The position numbers and the translations under genes are program-made. Positions 7,172-14,289 of a stretch of DNA of 24,954 nt are shown piece after piece. The notes beneath the pieces were generated by a model. That model had not been told where the DNA came from. It made no database searches and worked only from the letters and a program-made list of their open reading frames with translations. Source of the DNA: CAG-1031 sp964556785 (GTDB lineage: Bacteria; Bacteroidota; Bacteroidia; Bacteroidales; Muribaculaceae); NCBI GenBank assembly GCA_964556785.1, contig CAZKXM010000019.1, forward strand, positions 1 to 24,954, read 5' to 3'. The stretch's first letter is position 1. Every line of letters starts with the position of its first letter.

Positions 7172-8308
7172 ATGAAATCAGACTCACGGCTTTCACAAAA
7201 CAGAGCCGCTAAAACTTCCGTAAAACCAAAATCTAATCAGCTGGCAGCAAGATTGGTTGCTTTTATAGCTGTTTTCGTGCTTCTTGCTTCGCTTGCCATG
7301 GTGAGAAACGGTTCGCTGTTCGGAAAGAAGGCTGAAAGTTTTTATTCATCCGGAGCGAGCGAGTCAATTGAGAAATCAGATTCTGTAAGCGCCATTCGCT
7401 ACAGCGATCAGCAGATGATTATCAATACCACAGACTTGGCTAAAGATATATCGGGATATGGAGGGCCGGTGCCATTGGAGATATATGTGACGAACGACCG
7501 AATCGACTCCATTGTGGCTCTGAGCAACTCGGAAAGTCCGAAGTTCTTCGGCCGGCTCGAATCGTCAGGCCTCACCCGTGCCTGGAACGGTAAGACTCTC
7601 AACGAAGCTGCGACTATGGATGTCGATGCTGTAACCGGCGCCACCTATTCCTCAAATGCCTTTATCGCAAACGTGCGCGCCGGCGCAGCATACGCTGAGG
7701 GCGCCAAGGCTGTCAATACAGGGCATGTATCACTTGCCGCAATAGCCGTACTTATCGTGGTTGTTTGTGGAGCAATTCTTCCGTTTTTCATCAAGAAACC
7801 GGCCTACCGGCTCATTCAGCAACTGCTCAATGTGGCGGTGCTCGGTTTTTGGACAGGAACATTCATTGACTATGCAATGATGCTCAATTTCTTTTCAGGC
7901 TCGCCCAGAATGACATTGAGCTCTATCGTCACTCTGCTCCTTCTAATAGTCGGACTCCTTTATCCATTGTTCAATAAGCCCAATTTCTATTGCTCATGGA
8001 TCTGTCCGTTCGGCTCGCTTCAGGAGCTTGCCGGAAAAGTAAGCCGGACGAAATGGAAGCTTTCGCCAAAATTGATCAGGACACTCGACATTTTCCGGCA
8101 GACACTCTGGGTGGTGCTTCTTGCGTTGCTGTTTGCCGGCTGGGGCACAAGCTGGATCGACTATGAAATCTTCACGGCGTTTATTGTTGAGTCGGCATCG
8201 TGGATCATATTGGTTATAGGCTCGGTTTTCATCGTGCTCTCACTGTTCATCAGCCGACCCTTCTGCCGCTTTGTATGCCCAACAGGTTCGCTCTTGAAGC
8301 AGGCGTGA
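7172..8308 (+). CDS. FMN-binding, NapH/NosR-like membrane electron-transfer protein
   Basis: The open frame extends upstream to 6911, but that part overlaps qNOR and its terminator, so the ATG at 7172 is chosen (378 residues). Residues 1-23 are basic and cytoplasmic, followed by a helix (about 25-44). An extracytoplasmic FMN-binding domain (about 75-175) carries the flavinylation motif DAVTGATYS, with T158 as the expected site of covalent FMN attachment by ApbE. About five further helices follow. CSWICPFG (C274, C278) and CRFVCPTG (C365, C369) are the CxxxCP motifs of NosR/NapH/CcoG-type proteins and, by helix count, face the cytoplasm. Unlike NosR, the chain ends right after the second motif, with no ferredoxin-type tail. 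The likely role is electron transfer across the membrane to outside flavin acceptors. The nitroreductase gene follows after 50 bases. Confidence 0.85.
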   Translation: MKSDSRLSQNRAAKTSVKPKSNQLAARLVAFIAVFVLLASLAMVRNGSLFGKKAESFYSSGASESIEKSDSVSAIRYSDQQMIINTTDLAKDISGYGGPVPLEIYVTNDRIDSIVALSNSESPKFFGRLESSGLTRAWNGKTLNEAATMDVDAVTGATYSSNAFIANVRAGAAYAEGAKAVNTGHVSLAAIAVLIVVVCGAILPFFIKKPAYRLIQQLLNVAVLGFWTGTFIDYAMMLNFFSGSPRMTLSSIVTLLLLIVGLLYPLFNKPNFYCSWICPFGSLQELAGKVSRTKWKLSPKLIRTLDIFRQTLWVVLLALLFAGWGTSWIDYEIFTAFIVESASWIILVIGSVFIVLSLFISRPFCRFVCPTGSLLKQA

Positions 8309-8358
8309 CGTTTAATTAAAAAATTCAAATTCCAATTTCCACTATTTCAATAAAGATC

Positions 8359-8991
8359 ATGAAGAGTTATCATTGGTTGTTACTTATATTGGCAATTGCG
8401 CTGGTGATCGTTTCCGTGCGCCTTGCTGCCGTTTCGTCAACAGAAGAAAAAAACGTCGATTCGGCTGATGCCGTAATTGAATGCATCATGACGCGAGCAA
8501 GTGTGCGCAACTACACCGACAGGCAGGTGAGTGACAGCACCATCAATACAATCCTCAAGGCCGGCATGGCGGCTCCTACAGCTGCCAATCAGCAGCCGTG
8601 GCACTTTGTAGTTGTGACTGATCAATCGCTGAAAGACTCGATCACATCTGCTTTTGAATACACAAAAATGGTGAGCGGATGCAGTTTTGCAGTTGTGGTG
8701 TGTGGCGATATGGACAATCTGTTCAAAGGTGACATAGCCGACGGAGGCTTTTGGGTGGAGGACTGTTCTGCTGCATCGGAAAACATGCTCTTAGCAGCCC
8801 ATGCCTTAGGAGTCGGCGGCGTCTGGTGTGGTATTTATCCGCTTAAGGACCGTGAGCAAAAACTACGTTCAATCCTGAATTTGCCCGCCAACCTTACACC
8901 GCTTAATGTGATGGCGTTCGGATATCCTGCACAACCTGTTGCCCCGAAAGCCAAATGGGCTCCGTCAAAGATCCACTATAACGCATATTGA
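8359..8991 (+). CDS. Membrane-anchored nitroreductase-family flavoprotein
   Basis: The 210-residue protein begins with a hydrophobic segment (residues 7-25), either a signal anchor or a signal peptide, followed by a compact nitroreductase domain from about residue 38. Family features are the FMN-contacting RASVRNYTDRQV start, the MAAPTAANQQPWHFVVV segment (SAPSxxNxQPW type), DCSAASENMLLAAHALGVGGVW, and MAFGYPAQP near the end. Such enzymes use FMN to reduce nitro compounds, quinones or other flavins. Cytoplasmic members lack the leading hydrophobic segment, so this one should work outside the membrane, where NAD(P)H is unavailable. The flavinylated membrane protein encoded just upstream is an obvious electron donor (inference). 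Confidence 0.87.
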   Translation: MKSYHWLLLILAIALVIVSVRLAAVSSTEEKNVDSADAVIECIMTRASVRNYTDRQVSDSTINTILKAGMAAPTAANQQPWHFVVVTDQSLKDSITSAFEYTKMVSGCSFAVVVCGDMDNLFKGDIADGGFWVEDCSAASENMLLAAHALGVGGVWCGIYPLKDREQKLRSILNLPANLTPLNVMAFGYPAQPVAPKAKWAPSKIHYNAY

Positions 8992-9024
8992 TCTATCGGT
9001 GATCTTTATCCGTGTCTCAAAGCG

Positions 9025-9798
9025 ATGGATGTTTTACGAAAAGAGCTCAATGCGTTCTACGAAAGCCAGAATCTGTGCTTTGAAAAACTCGATGACAGCA
9101 TCCTTGCTAAGTGCAGAAAGGAGATTGAGATTGCTGTGGAGGTTGACAGTGATTGCCGTGTGATCACAGATGCGTCAGCCGACCGTTGCTACATTTTAGG
9201 CGGTATGTTCCCCTACCTTATAGGAGTGAGCGACAAATATCAATGTAACAAAGAGGCAGATTCAAGCGACGAGGACGAAATATACAGCCGGATTCATCCC
9301 GAGGATCTTGTTGACAAGAGAATGCTCGAATATGAGTTTTTCAAATTCATCGATACGTTGCCTTCAGGAATGAAATCTGATTTTAGAGCAACTTGCCGTC
9401 TACGGATGAAGGACAGATACGGGAACTACCTTTACGCCGACAACCTCACCCGGATTCTCCGGCTTTCGCCTGCCGGAAAAGTGTGGCTCATTCTGTGCTG
9501 TTACAATCTGTCGCCGAATCAAAACCAGGAGTATGGAATTTCGCCACGCGTAATCGATTGTAAAAGAGGAACTGTCGAACAAATACACATTTCAGATAAA
9601 AGAGGCTCGATCCTTACAGAAAGAGAAAAAGAGATCCTTAAGCTGATCAAGGATGGCATGCTGAGCAAACAGATAGCCTGTAGACTCGGAATCAGCGTCA
9701 ATACGGTTAACCGTCACCGTCAGAACATCCTTGAAAAACTCAGTGTGGGCAATTCTGTAGAAGCTGTCACAGCGGCTTCAATGATGAAATTGCTGTAG
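9025..9798 (+). CDS. LuxR-type transcriptional regulator with N-terminal PAS-like region
   Basis: The 257-residue protein ends in a GerE/LuxR helix-turn-helix (about residues 197-257: LTEREKEILKLIKDG, then SKQIACRLGISVNTVNRH and ILEKL). The N-terminal 180 residues resemble the PAS-like sensor regions of Bacteroidota LuxR regulators, with a RIHPEDL segment in the middle typical of PAS folds, but I cannot name a ligand. No receiver-domain aspartate pattern is evident, so it is probably not a classical response regulator. It begins 33 bases after the nitroreductase stop on the same strand and is likely cotranscribed, so it may regulate its own operon or the nearby qNOR gene (inference). Confidence 0.85.
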   Translation: MDVLRKELNAFYESQNLCFEKLDDSILAKCRKEIEIAVEVDSDCRVITDASADRCYILGGMFPYLIGVSDKYQCNKEADSSDEDEIYSRIHPEDLVDKRMLEYEFFKFIDTLPSGMKSDFRATCRLRMKDRYGNYLYADNLTRILRLSPAGKVWLILCCYNLSPNQNQEYGISPRVIDCKRGTVEQIHISDKRGSILTEREKEILKLIKDGMLSKQIACRLGISVNTVNRHRQNILEKLSVGNSVEAVTAASMMKLL

Positions 9799-9862
9799 GT
9801 AGTCCGCCTTCAGTAATTCTGTGTGGTTATATTTCAGTATTTCACTGCTTAGTCGGTTGAGT

Positions 9863-9870
9863 TAATTTTG
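9863..9870 (+). promoter_or_regulatory. -7 promoter element for the GH13 gene
   Basis: TAATTTTG matches TAnnTTTG and lies only 16 bases before the ATG at 9887, implying a very short leader. Confidence 0.5.
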
Positions 9871-9886
9871 TCGCAAAAGAAATGCG

Positions 9887-11587
9887 ATGAAAAAACTCTT
9901 ATTCCCCTTCATTTTATCCCTGATTCTGATGTCAGGTTTAGCAGCGTGGTGTGCCGACAGTTTCAACTGGGGTAAAGCAACCGTTTATTTTGTAATTACT
10001 GACCGGTTCTGTAACGGCGACTCGGCTAACGACGTCAATTACGGACGCATCACTGACTACGGAAGTGAACGGATGAATGCCGCCACGTTTCACGGTGGAG
10101 ATTTCAAGGGCATGCTTCAAAAGGCCAAAGAAGGATATTTCACGAATTTAGGCGTTGATGTTGTTTGGATGACCGATGTCTATGAGCAGATTCACGGATG
10201 GATGTCGGGAAGCGGATCGGTTAACGACTTCCCTCACTACGGCTATCATGGTTACTATCCGCTCGATTACACACAGATCGACAAGAACTACGGCACAGTT
10301 GACGAATTTCGCGAGCTGGTCGATACTCTCCACAATCAGGGAATCCGTGTGATGCTCGGAGCCAATCTGAACGATCCGGGCTATCCCGTTCTGCTTGATG
10401 CAGTTCAATACGGGTTTGCTGATGTCGGGCTGACTGAGGAGGAAGCTGCGCGTCACATTCCGGAGTGGAGTTTCGACAAATTTTTTGAAAATCGCCTGGA
10501 CTGGAACGGCTGGTATGACCGCGGATGGATAAGGATGCCGGATGAAGATTGGGATGAATCAAACCCGTTGGAGGCTACCCTTTACGGAATGCCCGATTTC
10601 AAGGATGAGTCAGACAAACCCGTTTCGATACCTGCATTTTTGAAAAATAAATGGGAAATGGAGGGGATTCAGAATGATGCGTGGGTCAATCCGACGGCCC
10701 GGTCATTACGGAAGGATTCAGAGTGGAGCCCTATGCAATATGTAATCGCATGGATCGCATTGTGGGTCGAGGAGTTCGGCATTGACGGTTTCAGATGTGA
10801 CATTGTTGAGAATGTTCATCAACACCGTTGGAAAGAACTTTATGACGCATGTAATGTTGCCCTCGATCGATGGAGAACTAAACATCCGGAGAATGCCGCA
10901 TCACAATGGACCGACAGGTTTTATATGACGGGCGACTTCGACATGGCCGGAATTGACTACAAACCTGATTTTGCATCATCCGGTTTCTCAAGCATGGTTA
11001 ACTGTAACTTCCCCAAGCATGGCGATCTTGACGGCATTGTCTACACATGGCAGGCTTATTCCGACAGCTTATCGAGCCATCCCGGATGGCATCCGTTCAA
11101 TTATCTGAATAATTCATATCATCGCGATGCCGATTTCGACAATATGATTGACTGCGCTACAACTCTGCTGCTGTCGCCCGGAGCGGCACAGGTTTTCTAT
11201 GGCGATGAGTCGGGGCGAAAGCTCAGTGATGCACGATTCAACGTCGATAGTAATCAGGCATTCCGCTCCGATATGAACTGGAATGATATCGACCCGGACC
11301 TATACGACCATTTCAAACGCCTCGGGCAAATCAGGAAAAGCCATCCTGCTATCGGCATGGGGAAACAAGTAACTGTCGATACTCACACATGCACGCGGAT
11401 CTTGGGTGATGACAAGGTGTTAATCAGGCTTAAACCGATTGAAAACAAGGCAATCCGAGTAGCTGACTACTACTCTGACGGCGACACGCTGGTTGAATTA
11501 TACACCGGTCAGGATGCCGTTGTCACCAACGGGTCGGTTAAGTTCCCGATATATAAAAACAACGTTGCGGTTATTACACGGAAATAA
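9887..11587 (+). CDS. Secreted MalS-like GH13 protein with degraded active site
   Basis: The 566-residue protein has a signal peptide (residues 1 to about 22) and full-length similarity to periplasmic alpha-amylases of the MalS type: ATVYFVITDRFCNGD, VYEQIHGW, DFPHYGYHGYYPLD, the beta-4 motif GIDGFRCD with nucleophile D305, and SPGAAQVFYGDESGR. The other catalytic regions are altered. Region I, normally DVVMNH, reads GANLND (158-163). Region III has D350 in MTGDFD where the acid/base Glu is expected in MTGE. Region IV, normally SSHDT, reads NNSYHRD (408-414). Loss of classical alpha-amylase activity is likely, while the fold and perhaps sugar binding are retained. It is a single gene, convergent with the META gene only 15 bases away. 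It could be a binding protein, or an enzyme with a changed mechanism. Confidence 0.88.
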   Translation: MKKLLFPFILSLILMSGLAAWCADSFNWGKATVYFVITDRFCNGDSANDVNYGRITDYGSERMNAATFHGGDFKGMLQKAKEGYFTNLGVDVVWMTDVYEQIHGWMSGSGSVNDFPHYGYHGYYPLDYTQIDKNYGTVDEFRELVDTLHNQGIRVMLGANLNDPGYPVLLDAVQYGFADVGLTEEEAARHIPEWSFDKFFENRLDWNGWYDRGWIRMPDEDWDESNPLEATLYGMPDFKDESDKPVSIPAFLKNKWEMEGIQNDAWVNPTARSLRKDSEWSPMQYVIAWIALWVEEFGIDGFRCDIVENVHQHRWKELYDACNVALDRWRTKHPENAASQWTDRFYMTGDFDMAGIDYKPDFASSGFSSMVNCNFPKHGDLDGIVYTWQAYSDSLSSHPGWHPFNYLNNSYHRDADFDNMIDCATTLLLSPGAAQVFYGDESGRKLSDARFNVDSNQAFRSDMNWNDIDPDLYDHFKRLGQIRKSHPAIGMGKQVTVDTHTCTRILGDDKVLIRLKPIENKAIRVADYYSDGDTLVELYTGQDAVVTNGSVKFPIYKNNVAVITRK

Positions 11588-11602
11588 CCTGTTTGTCAAA
11601 CC

Positions 11603-12070
11603 TCAATGCAACAAGCGGGCATTTTTCCTGAGTACTATATAAGAGTCGCCTTTAGAGGTGTTCAGGCGGGTGATTGAGTCATTGATGCAGTCAACAGAAT
11701 TGACTGTTGGAAGGAGTCTGGTCAGCATTATTTCGATCTCCATGTTATCACATGCAAGTTCTGTTGCTGAAATATCAGTCAGACTAATAGAATCGTTCAT
11801 CTGAACAAACCTGCCGCTGATGTGATTGCAGTTAGTGACTACTCCAAATGTATTGTCATCTTTGAAATCGATATATGCTGTCAATCCCTGTTCGAGCTCG
11901 GAAGGCCGAATGTAACAGGAATCGTTCTCGACAATGTTCTCGATATTCCACTGGCCACTGATTGATGGGCAACTATCCGGGGCTACGATATCCGTATGGG
12001 CAGAATCACGATTCGCTCCTGAGCACGACGCCATACCGACAGCTAAGACAAGAAATGCAAGTTTATTCAT
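11603..12070 (-). CDS. META-domain lipoprotein (HslJ-like)
   Basis: The ATG at 12070 is preferred over an upstream in-frame start, because it opens a lipoprotein signal (hydrophobic residues 4-12, cysteine C16 in GMASCSG) and avoids overlap with the preceding gene. The 155-residue protein contains one META domain from about residue 38: SGQWNIENI, a short strand with DNTFGVVTNCNHISGRF, and a final TELACDN segment followed by a variable C-terminal part. META proteins sit in the periplasm or outer membrane. E. coli HslJ is linked to novobiocin resistance, but most are functionally unknown. It begins 10 bases after the DUF488 stop, which indicates cotranscription. No terminator is evident before the convergent GH13 gene. 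Confidence 0.85.
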   Translation of the reverse strand: MNKLAFLVLAVGMASCSGANRDSAHTDIVAPDSCPSISGQWNIENIVENDSCYIRPSELEQGLTAYIDFKDDNTFGVVTNCNHISGRFVQMNDSISLTDISATELACDNMEIEIMLTRLLPTVNSVDCINDSITRLNTSKGDSYIVLRKNARLLH

Positions 12071-12080
12071 ATCGATTGTT

Positions 12081-12440
12081 TTATTGGTTTGAGTTGAGAA
12101 GTTCTTGAAGCACCAGCGCATTGTTATGCTCGGTGTCGCGGGATGAATACAGCAGTGTCACGACCGGTTTATCAGCAATCAGTTGCTTCAACAAAGCCAA
12201 GGCAGGGTTTTTGAGAAGTTCGTTTTTATACTTCTGTTCAAACTCCTGCCATTCTGCCGCGGGGTTTTCGTGAAACCATTGGCGCAATTCTGTAGATGGC
12301 GCGATCTCCTTGTCCCACAAATCATAATGAAATGTTTCGTGCGACAATCCTCGCGGCCAAAGGCGATCGACGTAGATCCGGAACCCGTCTGAGGCATCAG
12401 CTGGCTCATACGCGCGCTTGGTGAGTATCTCCTTATCCAT
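12081..12440 (-). CDS. DUF488 family protein (YeaO-like)
   Basis: This 119-residue cytoplasmic protein carries the hallmarks of the YeaO branch of DUF488: DGFRIYVDRLWPRGLSHE near residues 18-35, IAPSTELRQWFHENP, EFEQKYKNEL and the C-terminal VTLLYSSRDTEHNNALVL. The biochemical role of the family is not established; the fold is small alpha/beta. It is the first gene of a minus-strand pair with the META lipoprotein and lies 63 bases after the AraC gene on the same strand. I could not find a clear -7 element in that gap, so it may be read through from the AraC promoter. Confidence 0.9.
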   Translation of the reverse strand: MDKEILTKRAYEPADASDGFRIYVDRLWPRGLSHETFHYDLWDKEIAPSTELRQWFHENPAAEWQEFEQKYKNELLKNPALALLKQLIADKPVVTLLYSSRDTEHNNALVLQELLNSNQ

Positions 12441-12503
12441 CTTTTATTAGACTTTACTGCTATAACGAAAGACAGGCGAAAAAGTCAGACTCTCAAACAC
12501 TGT

Positions 12504-13406
12504 TTAACCGTTTTTCAATTGATTGAGGTAGGCCGATGGTGTCTGCCCGGTCTGTTTCTTAAACATTCGGCTGAAATGTTGCGGATAGTCTAACCCGAGA
12601 TCATACGAAACCTCAGAAATAGTCTTGCCTTCGGCGAGTCCGCTTTTAGCCCTGAGAACAAGGAAATTCCTGATATGGTTGCCCGCCGTGTCACCCGTGG
12701 CGCGCTTTATGAGGTCGCCGAGATAATTGGCCGACATGTTGAGCTTGTCGGCCATAAACTGGATGGAAGGGATGCCATGTTCAAATTGCAACCCTTCGGA
12801 ATAGTATTGCGACAGTATCTGCTGAAAGCGGGCAAGAACATCATTGTTTTCAAATCTGCGGGTAAGGAACTGTCGGTTGTAAAACCGTTTGCAGTATTTC
12901 AGCAATACGTTGATATACCCAACTATGATTTCATCTTGCTCGGAATCGTGACACTCCCCTATCTCCCTCTGGATTGACTTAAGGAGCGAAACAACTATAT
13001 CGTGTTCCTCCTTACTCATGGGAAGCCCCTCGTTTATGTGATAGTCGAAAAACGAATACTGATGTATAGTGTTTTCGAGTTGCGTTCCATGCAGCAGATC
13101 CGGATGAAACAGAAGTGCCCAGCCTGAGATCGAGATTGTTTCGCCATCATCCTCTTTGCCGCCGATCTGCCCCGGCGACACACACAAAAGCGTTGATTCC
13201 CTATAATCATACTTTCCACATCCATATTGCAGATTCACCGAGGAGTCATCGCGCAGAAAAATGGCATAGACTCCATAGTGATTCAGGCTGGAACGAATCG
13301 GCGAGATGGCGTTGTAGTCAATCACGCTCACCAGCCTGTGCCTGTCTTCCAGGCCCAGATAAGAGCTGTAGTCGCCCGGGGTATTGACTTTCAGAATCTT
13401 GTTCAT
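12504..13406 (-). CDS. AraC-family transcriptional regulator
   Basis: The 300-residue regulator has an N-terminal cupin-like sensing region (about residues 20-150) and a C-terminal AraC domain (about residues 205-298). The two helix-turn-helix motifs are visible as QFMADKLNMSANYLGDLIKRATG and TISEVSYDLGLDYPQHFSRMFKKQTG, followed by the usual TPSAYL ending. It is transcribed divergently from the four-gene flavoprotein operon starting at 13524, with 117 bases between, which makes it the likely regulator of that operon. AraC regulators in this arrangement often control redox or electrophile-responsive reductases; the signal here is not known. Its -7 element lies only 4 bases before its ATG. Confidence 0.9.
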   Translation of the reverse strand: MNKILKVNTPGDYSSYLGLEDRHRLVSVIDYNAISPIRSSLNHYGVYAIFLRDDSSVNLQYGCGKYDYRESTLLCVSPGQIGGKEDDGETISISGWALLFHPDLLHGTQLENTIHQYSFFDYHINEGLPMSKEEHDIVVSLLKSIQREIGECHDSEQDEIIVGYINVLLKYCKRFYNRQFLTRRFENNDVLARFQQILSQYYSEGLQFEHGIPSIQFMADKLNMSANYLGDLIKRATGDTAGNHIRNFLVLRAKSGLAEGKTISEVSYDLGLDYPQHFSRMFKKQTGQTPSAYLNQLKNG

Positions 13407-13410
13407 GTAG

Positions 13411-13418
13411 CAAAGATA
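13411..13418 (-). promoter_or_regulatory. -7 promoter element for the AraC regulator
   Basis: On the minus strand TATCTTTG matches TAnnTTTG. It ends 4 bases before the ATG at 13406, so the transcript would start at or next to the start codon. Confidence 0.45.
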
Positions 13419-13489
13419 GCAAATAATCCAGTCAGTGAAAATGATACACAGTTCATTGATATTGTTAAATGTTTGGAGTGCGGAGTGTG

Positions 13490-13497
13490 TAACTTTG
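13490..13497 (+). promoter_or_regulatory. -7 promoter element for the flavoprotein operon
   Basis: TAACTTTG matches TAnnTTTG and lies 26 bases before the ATG at 13524. A TTTG occurs 14 bases upstream (13472-13475), closer than usual for a -33 element. This fits activation by the divergent AraC protein. Confidence 0.5.
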
Positions 13498-13523
13498 CGG
13501 AAGGTAAACAGAATAACTATTTT

Positions 13524-14063
13524 ATGAAAAAGGTACTGATCATCTCTACAAGCCTCCGCCCTAAGAGTAATTCACATGAACTCGCTTTGGCGTTTCAGAA
13601 TGGTGCGGTGCAGGCCGGCCATAATGTTGAACTAATCACACTTCGCCATAAAAACATAAATTTCTGCATCGGTTGTCTCACATGTGTAAATACAGGCAAA
13701 TGCGTTATTGCTGACGATATGCAGGAAATAGTTGGCAAAATGCGCGATGTTGACGTAATTGTATTTGCCTCTCCGATTTATTACTATGAGATGAGCGGAC
13801 AGTTGAAGACGCTTCTTGACAGGTCTAATCCGCTGTATGGTGGTGATTATCGATTCACCGACATCTATATGCTGACGAGCGCTGCCGAAGATCTGCCTTC
13901 CGTTCCGGAACGCGCAATCAATGGTCTCGGAGGATGGATAGAGTGTTTCGACCGTGCACATCTGGCCGGCACGGTGTTTGCCGGCGGAGTCAACGATCCG
14001 GGCGAGATAGCTGGACACGATGCTTTGAAGCAGGCTTACGAGCTCGGTCAATCTATTGGTTGA
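13524..14063 (+). CDS. Flavodoxin-fold reductase, iron-sulfur-flavoprotein-like
   Basis: The start is ATG 13524, just after the promoter; the open frame extends upstream only through the AraC regulatory region. The 179-residue protein has the NADPH-dependent FMN reductase/flavodoxin fold: VLIISTSLRPKSNSHELA binds the FMN phosphate, and DVIVFASPIYYYEMSGQLKTLLDR is the family's core. The cysteines C48, C51, C54 and C60 (CIGCLTCVNTGKC) form the compact Cx2Cx2Cx5C motif of archaeal-type iron-sulfur flavoproteins, which bind a 4Fe-4S cluster. It is therefore a likely cytoplasmic electron carrier or quinone/oxidant reductase. It is the first gene of a tightly packed four-gene operon; the next start is 2 bases beyond its stop. 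Confidence 0.88.
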   Translation: MKKVLIISTSLRPKSNSHELALAFQNGAVQAGHNVELITLRHKNINFCIGCLTCVNTGKCVIADDMQEIVGKMRDVDVIVFASPIYYYEMSGQLKTLLDRSNPLYGGDYRFTDIYMLTSAAEDLPSVPERAINGLGGWIECFDRAHLAGTVFAGGVNDPGEIAGHDALKQAYELGQSIG

Positions 14064-14064
14064 A

Positions 14065-14289
14065 ATGTCAAAGAGTAAGATATTGATTCCGTCAGAGGTG
14101 TGTCAGGATGACGTGGTGCTGTACCTGGCCGGAAGATATCATTGCCATCCACGCGACATTATCATAAGATTTCTCGAGCAGGAGAAGCTCACGAAATCAC
14201 ATTCCTTTGTCAATCAACCTATGGAGGAAAATGAATTAGCCATTCTGAGAGAACTGGACCTTAAACCGCAAGAAGTTGAATTCACATGA
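14065..14289 (+). CDS. Small uncharacterised protein (74 residues)
   Basis: I do not recognise this protein. The ATG at 14065 directly follows the TGA of the reductase gene; a TTG at 14056 is a less likely start. The TGA overlaps the next ATG (ATGA), so it is embedded in a translationally coupled operon, which is the main reason to accept it. It is soluble, predicted mostly helical and acidic towards its C-terminus (ENELAILRELDLKPQEVEF). A central segment, DVVLYLAGRYHCHPRDIIIRF, contains one Cys and two His that could bind a metal, but no known motif is formed. A partner or adaptor of the neighbouring flavoprotein is possible. Confidence 0.7.
   Translation: MSKSKILIPSEVCQDDVVLYLAGRYHCHPRDIIIRFLEQEKLTKSHSFVNQPMEENELAILRELDLKPQEVEFT

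Noticed and set aside
11591..11601. GTTTGTCAAAC palindrome between the GH13 and META genes as a terminator
   Set aside because: The arms leave a one-base loop and there is no T-run.
13227..13523. N-terminal extension of the flavin reductase
   Set aside because: It runs opposite the AraC gene and through the shared promoter region; the conserved fold starts at ATG 13524.
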